From Sporomusa acidovorans (GTDB lineage: Bacteria; Bacillota; Negativicutes; Sporomusales; Sporomusaceae), in the NCBI RefSeq assembly GCF_900101845.1, contig NZ_FNAM01000020.1, positions 1 to 64,000 of the forward strand: a DNA stretch of 64,000 bases. Direction: 5' to 3'. A model generated the notes under the pieces. The model was not told the origin of the DNA. It ran no database searches and saw nothing but the letters and a program-made list of their open reading frames with translations. Shown here piece by piece: positions 24,532 to 34,321 of the stretch (positions within the stretch are counted from its first letter, which is position 1; every line of letters starts with the position of its first letter). Both the position numbers and the translations under genes were made by a program.

Positions 24532-26343
24532 TTATAAAGCTGTGTGGGGCCGATAAATTTTTGCTGATTCAGAAGGTGGCTGATTAATATTAAAAGCAGC
24601 TTCTAAAATCTTTTTAGCAATAGGCACAGCAGAGGTAGATCCAAACCCGCCCTGTTCGACAATGACAGCTACTGTAACTCGTGGATCCTCATAAGGCCCA
24701 TAGGCAACAAACCAGCCATGATCTTTTCCATGTGGATTTTCTGCCGTACCGGTTTTTCCGGCAATCGTAACCGGAAAATCCTGAAAAGCAGCGGCGGCTG
24801 TACCGCCTGGCTGTGCTACCTCGCGCAACGCTTCACGAATAAGCGTTAACGTACCCTCAGTAATGGTTACACTTCCTACCTCTTCCGGAGTAAATGTTTT
24901 TATGACTTCACCATTAGGACTAGTTATCCGGCTGACAAGGTTGGGTTTATAGCGATGACCGCCATTAGCGACTTCACTCATGACCACAGCCATTTGCAGG
25001 GGCGTTGCCAGTTGAAATCCCTGCCCAATTGCCGCGTCAAAGGTCTCCGATAAATACCATTCTTCGCCATATGCTTTTTCTTTATAGCGGCGATTAGCTA
25101 CCAGCCCGTCGGATTCTCCGGGCAAATTAATGCCGGTAACAGCCCCCAGACCAAACATGCGCGCATATTTTTCTAAATTATCAATACCTAAACGATTACC
25201 CATTTCATAAAAATATACATTGTCCGACTTGGATAATGCTTCCCGAAAATTGATCCAGCCTAAAGCCTCTCCTTCAGAATTGCCCTTAGGAATAATCCAG
25301 TGAGTCCCGGTATCAAGTATTTTCTCTTCCGGGGTTACCTTGCCAAGCTCCAAAGCTGCAGTACCCGTAATAATCTTAAAAGTTGACCCGGGTGGATATT
25401 CGCCGGCAATAGCCTTGTTATCCATAGGATGGAAGGGGTTATCATTGAGTTGTTTCCAATCCTTCGAAGAAATTCCCCCATTAAACAAATTGGGGTTAAA
25501 GGCTGGCCGGCTCACCATTGCCAGAACTTCACCTGTCTTAGGATTGAGGACAACAGCAGCCGCTGCTTTGGTTGTAAGGTTGGCTAGCTGTTCGTCCAGC
25601 GCGGCTTCCGTTGCTTTTTGAATTCTTGCATCAATTGTTAATATTAAATTATGCCCCGGGATCGGATCCTTTTTGCCAATTACCTGTATAGGACGGCCAT
25701 TAACGTCAACCTCAACCTGGTTGCCGCCGTCAGCACCGCGAATTTCCTTATCATATAATTTTTCCAAACCAAACTTACCAACAATATCTCCGGGTTTATA
25801 CCCATCTGCCTTACGATTTTCCAGTTCAACGTCGTTAATTTCACTTACATAACCAAATATGTGAGCTCCTAATTCATTGTTAACGTAATTTCTAAGTGGT
25901 TGAATCTCAATAACTACTCCCGGCAATTCTGAGCGTCGTTCTTCAATTTTGGTTACAATATCCGGCCCGACGTCAGTTTTGACTCTGATAGGCTCAAAAG
26001 AGCCGTTATGCTGTGCCAGCTTGCCTTTTATTTCTTCCACGTTCATTCCGAGGATAGTGGCAAGTTTAAGCACTGCCTCTTCGGGAACAGGGCCCGTTAT
26101 CGGCAATACCGATACGGTAAAGCCAGGACGGTTGGACACGAGTGTTACGCCATTGCGATCATAAAAAATGCCGCGAGGAGCCATAATGGGAATCAGTCTG
26201 ATCCGGTTGCCGTCGGCAAGACGACCATAGTATTGACCTTGTGCCATTTGTAAATAGCCGAGACGGCTTACCAGAACAAAAAATATAACTACAATGATCA
26301 GGCCCAACACTTCCAGCCGGCCATTCGATCGTTTCACAAGCAT
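24532..26343 (-). CDS. mrdA: Penicillin-binding protein 2 (transpeptidase)
   Basis: 603 residues: one N-terminal membrane helix, a PBP dimerisation region (about 50-225), then the transpeptidase domain with the active-site motifs PPGSTFKIITG (SxxK), SKSDNVY (SxN) and AGKTGTAENPHGKDHGWFVA (KTG). It cross-links peptidoglycan for the elongasome with RodA. ATG at 26343 follows AAGGAGG; a start at 26370 would include the ribosome site. It is the last gene of the mreB-C-D-mrdA set. Confidence 0.93.
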   Translation of the reverse strand: MLVKRSNGRLEVLGLIIVVIFFVLVSRLGYLQMAQGQYYGRLADGNRIRLIPIMAPRGIFYDRNGVTLVSNRPGFTVSVLPITGPVPEEAVLKLATILGMNVEEIKGKLAQHNGSFEPIRVKTDVGPDIVTKIEERRSELPGVVIEIQPLRNYVNNELGAHIFGYVSEINDVELENRKADGYKPGDIVGKFGLEKLYDKEIRGADGGNQVEVDVNGRPIQVIGKKDPIPGHNLILTIDARIQKATEAALDEQLANLTTKAAAAVVLNPKTGEVLAMVSRPAFNPNLFNGGISSKDWKQLNDNPFHPMDNKAIAGEYPPGSTFKIITGTAALELGKVTPEEKILDTGTHWIIPKGNSEGEALGWINFREALSKSDNVYFYEMGNRLGIDNLEKYARMFGLGAVTGINLPGESDGLVANRRYKEKAYGEEWYLSETFDAAIGQGFQLATPLQMAVVMSEVANGGHRYKPNLVSRITSPNGEVIKTFTPEEVGSVTITEGTLTLIREALREVAQPGGTAAAAFQDFPVTIAGKTGTAENPHGKDHGWFVAYGPYEDPRVTVAVIVEQGGFGSTSAVPIAKKILEAAFNINQPPSESAKIYRPHTAL

Positions 26344-26376
26344 ACGGCAACCTCCTTTCTTCAAAATCAAATCCAG

Positions 26377-26871
26377 TTAAAATTGACTGTTATTACCAAA
26401 TGTAATCCGGTATACCAGTCGGTGAACCGGTATACAAAATAAAATATTATACCCGAGGGAAAGCAATACCTGATAACTAAAAGTAGATATCATTGCAACC
26501 TTATACCCCAAAATAAAAAGTAATGCCTGCATCAGCACATTATTAAACAAAGCGGCTAGAACTATCGCTAAAACCGGCAACAGGATGCTCTCTTTAAACA
26601 CTTTACGTTCAAACAAGCCCGCCGTATAACCTGTTGCCATTTTCGACAGCGTATTTAGTCCAAAGACATTGCCTGAGGCAAAATCCTGAAGCAGTCCGGC
26701 AAAAAAACCTATGCCGATAGCTCGTTCCTTACCAGCCAGCAAGCCACACGCCACCACGATAATCAATAGTATATCCGGCTTAGTCCCGGGGGTAAATATA
26801 AATGGTAGTAAAACGGCCTGAACAGCAACAGTAACAAGCAGCAATCCGATCCAGACAAGTGTTGTTCTCAT
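26377..26871 (-). CDS. mreD: Rod shape-determining protein MreD
   Basis: 164 residues, about five hydrophobic segments with few polar loops (TPGTKPDILLIIVVACGLLA; GFFAGLLQDFASGNVFGLNT). Sequence conservation in this family is low; the call rests on size, topology and position between mreC and mrdA. The ATG overlaps the mreC stop by 4 bases. Confidence 0.9.
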   Translation of the reverse strand: MRTTLVWIGLLLVTVAVQAVLLPFIFTPGTKPDILLIIVVACGLLAGKERAIGIGFFAGLLQDFASGNVFGLNTLSKMATGYTAGLFERKVFKESILLPVLAIVLAALFNNVLMQALLFILGYKVAMISTFSYQVLLSLGYNILFCIPVHRLVYRITFGNNSQF

Positions 26872-27785
26872 CGGCCTGCCCCTTTCGGCTGAATAGGCTG
26901 CTGCTGTCCCGGCTGCATCGCTTTTCCTGGAACGGCCGGCGTAACCGCCTCTGGCAATGGTTCACGTGAACGCACAATAACCAGAACCTCTTCCAGTCTA
27001 TCAAAATCAACAGCAGGCTTCAAGACAGCATACTTTAACAATCCGCCTTCATCATTGACGATGTCGAGAACCTCGCCAACCAACAGCCCCTTAGGAAATA
27101 TTCCGCCAAAGCCGGAAGTAATAATTTTATCCCCTTTGATAATATCAGCGTCCCGGGCAATATTCACCATATGGGGTGTCTGTTGATTAGCGGAACTTCC
27201 TTCAACAATACCAGCTACCCGCGACTCCGGCCGCTGCACCAGGCAGCCGACAGCACTCCGCGGGTCTAAAATTAGCTGTACTTTGGCTGAATTATTATAC
27301 ACACTGATAACATTACCAACAAGTCCCTGCGCCGTTACTACCGTCATATCCTTGGCAATTCCGTCTGAGGCACCTCTGTTTATCATAATAATGCTTGTCC
27401 ATGTTCCCGGATCACGGGCAATAACTTGTGCAGTAACAAAATCAAACTGCGGAGCCCCTTTTTTATAATCTAGCATGGCCCGCAGTCTTGCATTCTCAGC
27501 CAGAATTTCAGTCGTATTAACATTATTTTGGCGGAGTTCCGCTATTTCAGCTTGAAGTGCCTGATTATCGCGATATACAGTCATTATGTCACTGGTAAAA
27601 GAACCAGCATGGCGTATTCCATAACCAATTTTCCCCAACACATATTCAACTGGCGTTAATAATGTAGTTACTACATGTTCCATAAAAACAAACCGATATT
27701 TTCCCTGGGCAATTGTAGTTGCCAGCAAAAAGACGGTTAACACCGCCACTATGAGGATAACCGCCTTTTTGTGAATGAATCGCAC
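26868..27785 (-). CDS. mreC: Rod shape-determining protein MreC
   Basis: 305 residues: N-terminal membrane helix (about 8-25), coiled coil (about 65-105, DNQALQAEIAELRQNN), then the beta-domain pair with GTWTSIIMINRGASDGIAKD, VVTAQGLVGNVI and ITSGFGGIFPKGLLVGEV. The C-terminus is Pro/Gln-rich (VPGKAMQPGQQQPIQPKGAG), a likely disordered tail. MreC links MreB to the periplasmic elongasome. Confidence 0.95.
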   Translation of the reverse strand: MRFIHKKAVILIVAVLTVFLLATTIAQGKYRFVFMEHVVTTLLTPVEYVLGKIGYGIRHAGSFTSDIMTVYRDNQALQAEIAELRQNNVNTTEILAENARLRAMLDYKKGAPQFDFVTAQVIARDPGTWTSIIMINRGASDGIAKDMTVVTAQGLVGNVISVYNNSAKVQLILDPRSAVGCLVQRPESRVAGIVEGSSANQQTPHMVNIARDADIIKGDKIITSGFGGIFPKGLLVGEVLDIVNDEGGLLKYAVLKPAVDFDRLEEVLVIVRSREPLPEAVTPAVPGKAMQPGQQQPIQPKGAGR

Positions 27786-27806
27786 TTTCTGGGCCCCTTC
27801 CTTACC

Positions 27807-28856
<1,050 letters not shown>

Positions 28857-28870
28857 TCATTTACAACCTA

Positions 28871-29560
28871 TTATATTATTCCCTTTTCCTTAAAACTAAC
28901 ATACTTACCGTCACCAATTATTACATGGTCAAGTACGAAAATAGCAAGCAAATTTCCTGCTTCTACCAATTGCTTTGTAAGGCTAATGTCTTCCTGACTT
29001 GGTGTTGGATCACCACTTGGATGATTATGTACCAAAATAACAGCAGCCGCACTATAACTAATGGCTTCACGGAACAATTCCCGCGGATGAACAATCGATG
29101 CATTTAAGCTGCCGACAGAGATAATTGCCCGGGCAATAACATGATTTTTGGTCGATAAAAGCAATGCCATAAAATGTTCTTTTGTTTGATACCTCAGCTC
29201 GGGCATTACTAAATCAGCAGCATCTTGAGGACTGCGAATAATGGGTCGTTGACCCGGTTCCCGCTGGTTTAAGCGACGCCCTAATTCAATACCGGCAACC
29301 AAAGTCACTGCTTTAACTAAGCCGATACCGGTAGTTTTACTTAATTCAGGCGGTGATATGCTGGCAAGCCCCGCTAATTCATATTTAGCCAAAAGTTGCT
29401 CAGCAAGCCGGTTAACTGGTATATTTTTTGTGCCAGTGCGGAGAAGTATCGCTAATAACTCAGCATTGCTTAATGCTTGCGCACCTTTTGCCAGCAATTT
29501 TTCCCGTGGTCTTTCCGCCGCTGGCAGTTCTTTCATCATTAACTGCTTGTCCATAGTCAT
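28871..29560 (-). CDS. radC: RadC/JAB1-MPN domain protein
   Basis: 229 residues: N-terminal helix-hairpin-helix-like region (1-100; RERPREKLLAKGAQALSNAE approximates its start, then LLRTGTK and TGIGLVKAV) and a C-terminal JAMM domain with the metal motif HNHPSGDPTPSQED. Despite the name, a role in DNA repair is not established. It overlaps the maf stop by 4 bases. Confidence 0.92.
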   Translation of the reverse strand: MTMDKQLMMKELPAAERPREKLLAKGAQALSNAELLAILLRTGTKNIPVNRLAEQLLAKYELAGLASISPPELSKTTGIGLVKAVTLVAGIELGRRLNQREPGQRPIIRSPQDAADLVMPELRYQTKEHFMALLLSTKNHVIARAIISVGSLNASIVHPRELFREAISYSAAAVILVHNHPSGDPTPSQEDISLTKQLVEAGNLLAIFVLDHVIIGDGKYVSFKEKGII

Positions 29561-30129
29561 AATAACTGCACTCCTACTTGTTCAAGCAGTTCAGAAAGTT
29601 TGACGAGAGGCAAACCTACAACATTATTGTAACAACCGGTAATCCCCTCAACCAATAAAGCGCCCCGCCCCTGAATAGCATATGCCCCTGCCTTATCCAG
29701 CGGTTCACCGGTATCAACATACCGTTTTATTTGGGCCAGTGACAAGGGTCTGAACTTAACGCTAGTTGTACTATAACCGCTAACAACTTGCTTACCCTTA
29801 ACTACTGCCACTCCGGAAATCACAATATGTTCACGCCCGGCAAGGACAGTCAGCATTTGAACTGCGTCATGATAATCTTGGGGTTTACCAAATACCCTGC
29901 CATCAATAACAACAATCGTATCGGCACCAATAACAACGGCATTTTCAGAAGCAATTCTCTTACTGACATCAATTGCTTTATTCATCGCCTGGACCATCGC
30001 CAGTTCCTCAGGGCGCATGTCTTTAGTATTATCTTCTTCAAATTCGCTGACTTCTACTGCAAAATCAAGGCCAATTAATTCCAAAAGGTGCCGCCGTCTC
30101 GGTGATGCTGACGCTAAGATTATTTTCAT
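29557..30129 (-). CDS. maf: Maf nucleotide pyrophosphatase
   Basis: 190 residues. The N-terminal signature LASASPRRRHLLELIGLDF is intact, with VIGADTIVVIDGRVFGKPQD, TTSVKFRPLSLAQIKRYV and AGAYAIQGRGALLVEGITGC further on. Maf proteins hydrolyse non-canonical or excess nucleoside triphosphates and are linked to septum control. It is coupled to radC. Confidence 0.95.
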   Translation of the reverse strand: MKIILASASPRRRHLLELIGLDFAVEVSEFEEDNTKDMRPEELAMVQAMNKAIDVSKRIASENAVVIGADTIVVIDGRVFGKPQDYHDAVQMLTVLAGREHIVISGVAVVKGKQVVSGYSTTSVKFRPLSLAQIKRYVDTGEPLDKAGAYAIQGRGALLVEGITGCYNNVVGLPLVKLSELLEQVGVQLL

Positions 30130-30144
30130 AACCCATTTTTCCTC

Positions 30145-30435
30145 CTAGAAACGTCTAAAAAGTAGAATAGCGGCAATGATTCCCAGTACACTCATCAAAT
30201 TGGGATATAAAGCAAAACCAATAACGAATTTAATCACATACAGATTAATCGCTACCGGCGGCAAATCAAATACCGGGAATGGCTTGATAAGATAAGGCGC
30301 GACTCCTGACAGCAAACTGGAACTGGCGGCAAGTTCGCCTAAAATACCGCCGACTATGGCTCCCGTAACTAAAAATAACACCATCATTCCCATACTTTTA
30401 CCGGCAGAACTGGTTCTTCTCGTGCCAGCTCCCAT
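30145..30435 (-). CDS. DUF4321 small membrane protein
   Basis: 96 residues: a basic Ser/Arg start, one helix with repeated small residues (VLFLVTGAIVGGILGELAA), a loop and a second helix pair (IKFVIGFALYPNLMSVLGII). This layout, and its place just upstream of maf, match the DUF4321 family of Firmicutes. Function unknown. It follows repeat copy B by about 25 bases. Confidence 0.75.
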   Translation of the reverse strand: MGAGTRRTSSAGKSMGMMVLFLVTGAIVGGILGELAASSSLLSGVAPYLIKPFPVFDLPPVAINLYVIKFVIGFALYPNLMSVLGIIAAILLFRRF

Positions 30436-30460
30436 TTTACTCCCCTCCTTGGGACGAAAA

Positions 30461-30529
30461 TAAGAAAAGACTTGGCTTGTGCCAAGTCCTTCAGGACGCA
30501 GGCAGAAGCCTTAGCCATTCTCACTTACT
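30461..30529 (+). repeat. Dispersed intergenic repeat, copy B
   Basis: The 63-bp core 30461-30523 matches copy A at 58 of 63 positions and copy C at 58 of 63. The hairpin GACTTGGC-TTGT-GCCAAGTC is identical, while the outer arm is partly decayed (TTCTCA instead of TTCTTA). The right end runs into the stop codon (30525-30527) of the Gx transporter gene. Confidence 0.85.
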
Positions 30530-31055
30530 CTATATTCCTAAACTTGAGCCCATATTTTTCAGGTACTTTAGCTAGACAATAGTTAGCCGCCAAACCAGTA
30601 AACAGGCCTGTTGGAATAGCGAATATAAGCAAATATGGCGCATACCAAAGCAACCCTGCACTATGAACTAGGATAGCTGCCAAAACTACTTGGGTAATAT
30701 TATGGATAGCTGCGCCAAATAAACTGACGCCAGCCAGCGAAAATAACCCTAAGTAATGATTGCAGATATAAACCATACTAAAAATGCTTGCAAATGCTCC
30801 ACCCATACTCATAATAAAGGCCGGCCCCAACAATGAACCACCAAACAAAGAGCCTAACAGAATGCGGGCAACAGCGACATAAACAGCATCCCGCCAGCCA
30901 AGCATAACAATGGCAAGCAATGAAATGGCGTTGGCCAGACCTAGCTTGGCACCGGGTATCGGTACCGGAAGTGGCAACTGGCTTTCCACTACATGAAGAG
31001 TAGCTGCCATAGCGACTAGCAAAGCTAATACAACCAGACGTTTTGTTTTACCCAC
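30525..31055 (-). CDS. Gx transporter family membrane protein
   Basis: 176 residues, about five helices. SQLPLPVPIPGAKLGLANAI in the first loop and GSLLGPAFIMSMGGAFAS in the middle are typical of the Gx_transp family, often called heptaprenyl diphosphate synthase component I. The family resembles ECF substrate-binding S components. It starts 2 bases from the NusG-II gene, so the two are cotranscribed, a common pairing beside Rnf. The last codons overlap repeat copy B. Confidence 0.82.
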   Translation of the reverse strand: MGKTKRLVVLALLVAMAATLHVVESQLPLPVPIPGAKLGLANAISLLAIVMLGWRDAVYVAVARILLGSLFGGSLLGPAFIMSMGGAFASIFSMVYICNHYLGLFSLAGVSLFGAAIHNITQVVLAAILVHSAGLLWYAPYLLIFAIPTGLFTGLAANYCLAKVPEKYGLKFRNIE

Positions 31056-31057
31056 AG

Positions 31058-31441
31058 CTACCTCACAATATCATCAATATCAGCAGGGTTGTCTGATATC
31101 ACTTTTACAACAACGCGATTAGGCAAACATACAATTTGCTGCGGCGGAATGCTTATCCAGCCTTGTTGCACACAGATTTGGTCAGGACAATCCGCTTCCT
31201 TCATGCGCACGCGGCCACCCTGATATTCAATAATATTATAGCCATCATGCCCGTCAATTCTATATTCTCCTACATAACCCTGACGTAACGGAAAAGTCTT
31301 AACTGTTTTACCAGCAACAGTTACCACAATGCTGCGTGCTTGACCACTAACACTTGACATATAATGCAGGTTTAAACCAATACCTGTGATTGATAGTGTT
31401 GTTAGTGCAACAATCAGCCATTTGTCAGCTTTTGTCAACAT
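31058..31441 (-). CDS. NusG domain II-containing protein
   Basis: 127 residues: one N-terminal membrane helix (about 6-26) and an extracytoplasmic beta-rich domain with MKEADCPDQICVQQGWISIP and IVCLPNRVVVKV, the three-cysteine pattern of the NusG_II family. Such proteins usually accompany Gx transporters and, often, ApbE or Rnf genes, so a role in redox-protein maturation has been suspected but is unproven. Confidence 0.85.
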   Translation of the reverse strand: MLTKADKWLIVALTTLSITGIGLNLHYMSSVSGQARSIVVTVAGKTVKTFPLRQGYVGEYRIDGHDGYNIIEYQGGRVRMKEADCPDQICVQQGWISIPPQQIVCLPNRVVVKVISDNPADIDDIVR

Positions 31442-31536
31442 TAGTTTGCCACCCTGCTCACATTCTATTATATTTTACATTAAAATATAGGTTAATGCAA
31501 TTAATACCCGGCTAAAAATTAACACAAACCCATAAT

Positions 31537-31566
31537 AAAAGAGGAGGGTTTTCCCCTCCTCTTTTT
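31537..31566 (-). terminator. Terminator of the rnf operon
   Basis: A long hairpin with arms around GAGGAGGG and CCCTCCTC and T-rich flanks on both strands, 17 bases past the rnfB stop. It separates the rnf operon from the NusG-II/Gx pair. Confidence 0.88.
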
Positions 31567-31582
31567 ACCGGGAAAATTCTTA

Positions 31583-32440
31583 TTAAGCTACTGTGTCCTC
31601 GCTGCCAGGCACTACGCCGAGCACGGCCTGTTTAATAGCTTTTGTCGGACATTTAGCTAAACAAACAGGGTTCGTACATTTTTCCATACACACTTTAGCA
31701 TCAACAACAGCCAGATTCTTATCCATCTTAATGGCACCGTGCGGGCATTCCTTCATGCATAATGTGCAGCCAATGCAGGCAGAACTGCAAGCTTTTTTAG
31801 CCACAGCGCCTTTATCGTGTGAATTGCAGTTAACCCGGACATGAGCTCCGATCGGCATCATAGTAATAACGCTTTTCGGACAGAGAGTCTCACATTTGCC
31901 GCAGCCGGTACATTTATCCGGATCAATAACCGGCAAACCATCTTCACTCATGGTCATCGCCCCAAATGGGCAAGCTTTTACACAAGTTCCCAAGCCTAGA
32001 CAGCCATATTTACAGCTTTTGGGGCCGCCGAACAACAGGTTAGCAGCGACACAATCCTGAACACCTTGATATTCATTGGCTTTAACTGCCTTAGCACGGC
32101 TGCCGGCACAACGAACTTGAGCAATGCGCGGCTCAACCTCAGCCGCCGCCTTGCCAGTTAGTTGACCAACCAGCTTAGCTACCGCAGCTTTGCCAGGAAT
32201 ACATAAATTAGGCGGTACATCAGGATTCGTTACTACCGCCTCAGCATAGGCCATACAGCCGGCAAAGCCACAGGCCCCACATTGTCCCTTAGGCAATACA
32301 TCTTCAACAACGTGAATCAGCGGATTAACCTCAATAGCCAGTTTTTTATTCGCATAAGCGAGAACTAAGCCAAAAATAACACCCAGACTTGTCATAATGA
32401 CAAGGATTATTATGGAATGTTGAACAAGCGAATGTTCCAT
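31583..32440 (-). CDS. rnfB: Rnf electron transport complex subunit B
   Basis: 285 residues: a membrane helix (about 8-28), the [4Fe-4S] domain of the Fes type (LPKGQCGACGFAGCMAYAEA) and clusters of CxxCxxC motifs (CGLGTCVKACPFGAM is approximated by LGTCVKACPFGAM; CTGCGKCETLCPKSV; CIGCTLCMKECPHGA; MEKCTNPVCLAKCPTKAI). It takes electrons from reduced ferredoxin. It is the last rnf gene. Confidence 0.95.
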   Translation of the reverse strand: MEHSLVQHSIIILVIMTSLGVIFGLVLAYANKKLAIEVNPLIHVVEDVLPKGQCGACGFAGCMAYAEAVVTNPDVPPNLCIPGKAAVAKLVGQLTGKAAAEVEPRIAQVRCAGSRAKAVKANEYQGVQDCVAANLLFGGPKSCKYGCLGLGTCVKACPFGAMTMSEDGLPVIDPDKCTGCGKCETLCPKSVITMMPIGAHVRVNCNSHDKGAVAKKACSSACIGCTLCMKECPHGAIKMDKNLAVVDAKVCMEKCTNPVCLAKCPTKAIKQAVLGVVPGSEDTVA

Positions 32441-32470
32441 TTAACTCCCACGCCCCTTTCAATACCAGCA

Positions 32471-33052
32471 TTATAACGGAATCATGCCTGAAAAACCTAA
32501 GAAGGACAACGCAAGCATACCTGCCAATATGAAGGCAATCCCTAGGCCTTGCAACGATTTGGGCACATCAGCATACTGCAGTTTCTCACGCAAACTGGCC
32601 ATGAGAATAATTGCCAGGGCAAAACCGGTCCCGGAACCAAACGCATTGACTACACTCTTAAGGAAATTGTAATTTGCAGATGCGTTAATTAGTGGTACAC
32701 CCAAAACGACACAGTTAGTTGCAATTAAAACAAGGTAAATACCCCACATTTCATATAAAGCAGGGGCGAACCGCTTAATTGCAATTTCTAAAAACTGCAC
32801 AAAGCAAGCTATCAGCACAACAAAAACGACAATTTTTAAGAATACCAGATCATAGGGGATCAAAACAAAATTGTAAACCACCCAGGCGAGAGCCGATGAT
32901 ACGGTAAGAATGGAAGCTACAGCCATGCCCATCCCGATAGAAGCATTTAAACTTTTGGAAACACCGAAGAAAATACACAAACCCAGAAACCTGGTCAGTA
33001 CAAAGTTATTAACGATTACCGCACCCATAAACAAGGTAAAATACTCCATCAT
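32471..33052 (-). CDS. rnfA: Rnf complex membrane subunit A
   Basis: 193 residues with six predicted helices. Family motifs include VNNFVLTRFLGLCIFFGVSK, whose Cys binds the membrane-embedded [2Fe-2S] centre with RnfE, and ATNCVVLGVPLINA. It has the inverted membrane topology of its paralogue RnfE. It overlaps rnfE by 4 bases. Confidence 0.96.
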   Translation of the reverse strand: MMEYFTLFMGAVIVNNFVLTRFLGLCIFFGVSKSLNASIGMGMAVASILTVSSALAWVVYNFVLIPYDLVFLKIVVFVVLIACFVQFLEIAIKRFAPALYEMWGIYLVLIATNCVVLGVPLINASANYNFLKSVVNAFGSGTGFALAIILMASLREKLQYADVPKSLQGLGIAFILAGMLALSFLGFSGMIPL

Positions 33053-33744
33053 ACAGCTTCACTCCTCTGCACTGCAAGTTGCTGGCTGGCCTTTGCTTGA
33101 GCTTTGGCCTTTGCGGCTTGTTTATCCTGATATTCGCCAATAACGTTAAACATACCGATCATTAAGCCGATTGCCAGGAATGCGCCAGGCGCAAGGATCA
33201 TAATCATCGGACCATTATAAGACTCGGGAAATACGTGGAATGCAAGGGAAGTGCCTCCCAAAAGCATCCCCGTGCCAAATAGTTCGCGTACAACACCGAT
33301 AAACAGCATCGCTACTGTAAAACCGGCTCCCATACCCAACCCATCAAAGAAAGAAGGAATTACGCCGTTTTTCATAGCGAATACTTCTGCTCTGGCCAAG
33401 ATTATGGCAAACACAACGATCAATTCAAGGTACAGTCCCAATTCCCTATAAACGGCAGGGAAATATGCCTCCAATGTCAGAATAATTAATGTAACAATTG
33501 TTGCAATGATGGTAATAAATACAGGTACACGAACCTTGGGGTTAACTAATTTCTTGATGATGGAAACAACAACATTATTTGCTGTTATAACTACTAAAAC
33601 GCACATTCCCATACCAAATGCATTAAATACGGTAGAGGTAACCGCCAGCGCCGGGCAAAGACTTAACGCAAGGCGGAATATGGGGTTCATTTCAAAAATG
33701 CCTTTTTTAAATATTTCCCAATAATTCATATTCGCACACCTCAC
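33049..33744 (-). CDS. rnfE: Rnf complex membrane subunit E
   Basis: 231 residues, six helices; NPIFRLALSLCPALAVTSTV carries the Fe-S ligand Cys region and ITANNVVVSIIKKLVNPKVR follows. The C-terminal tail is Ala/Lys/Gln-rich (DKQAAKAKAQAKASQQ). Its start overlaps the rnfG stop by 4 bases. Confidence 0.96.
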   Translation of the reverse strand: MRCANMNYWEIFKKGIFEMNPIFRLALSLCPALAVTSTVFNAFGMGMCVLVVITANNVVVSIIKKLVNPKVRVPVFITIIATIVTLIILTLEAYFPAVYRELGLYLELIVVFAIILARAEVFAMKNGVIPSFFDGLGMGAGFTVAMLFIGVVRELFGTGMLLGGTSLAFHVFPESYNGPMIMILAPGAFLAIGLMIGMFNVIGEYQDKQAAKAKAQAKASQQLAVQRSEAV

Positions 33745-34316
33745 TTCTTCTGGGTAGCCGAATAAGCGGCAACCGCTTCTACAGCTTCTTTTATGCCTTT
33801 TGTGACGGCCCGGGAGGTAATGGTCGCGCCAGTCAGCGCCTGGATGTTCTTATCGGTCGGAACTTTTACAACTTCCATATCATTCGCAGTTTTATTGGCA
33901 AACTGCTTGCGGAACTTAGGTTCCACCATTTTATCACCTAAGCCGGGAGTTTCATTATGCTTGAGTACTTTGTAATCCATTGCTTTGCCGTCGGGCGTTA
34001 CGGCCGCCAGCATTTCAATAGCACCGCCATATCCCTTGCTGCTGGCAGGCACCACATAGGCAACGACTTTACCGCCTTTCATTGCACCGTACCAACCGTC
34101 CTTGCCATCAATAGGGTTAAATGATTCGGCATCTTTTACCAGTTCTCTCATGGCATCGTTTTTAGCTTTGACGCGTTGTTCAGCAGCAGCTGGTTCGGTG
34201 ATAGCAAAAGTAGTAGCAATAATGGCTCCTGAAATAAAACAGGTAATCGCCAAATTCATAGCAATTTTAAAAACGCTATTATTCTTATCCTCATGGGTGT
34301 GTTCATCATGTGCCAT
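33741..34316 (-). CDS. rnfG: Rnf complex subunit G with covalent FMN site
   Basis: 191 residues: an acidic/His N-terminus, one helix (about 18-40) and an FMN-binding domain. The flavin attachment motif is ALTGATITSRAV, with FMN expected on a Thr. ApbE-type flavin transferase, needed for attachment, is not encoded in the window. It lies between rnfD and rnfE. Confidence 0.95.
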   Translation of the reverse strand: MAHDEHTHEDKNNSVFKIAMNLAITCFISGAIIATTFAITEPAAAEQRVKAKNDAMRELVKDAESFNPIDGKDGWYGAMKGGKVVAYVVPASSKGYGGAIEMLAAVTPDGKAMDYKVLKHNETPGLGDKMVEPKFRKQFANKTANDMEVVKVPTDKNIQALTGATITSRAVTKGIKEAVEAVAAYSATQKK

Positions 34317-34321
34317 GGTTA

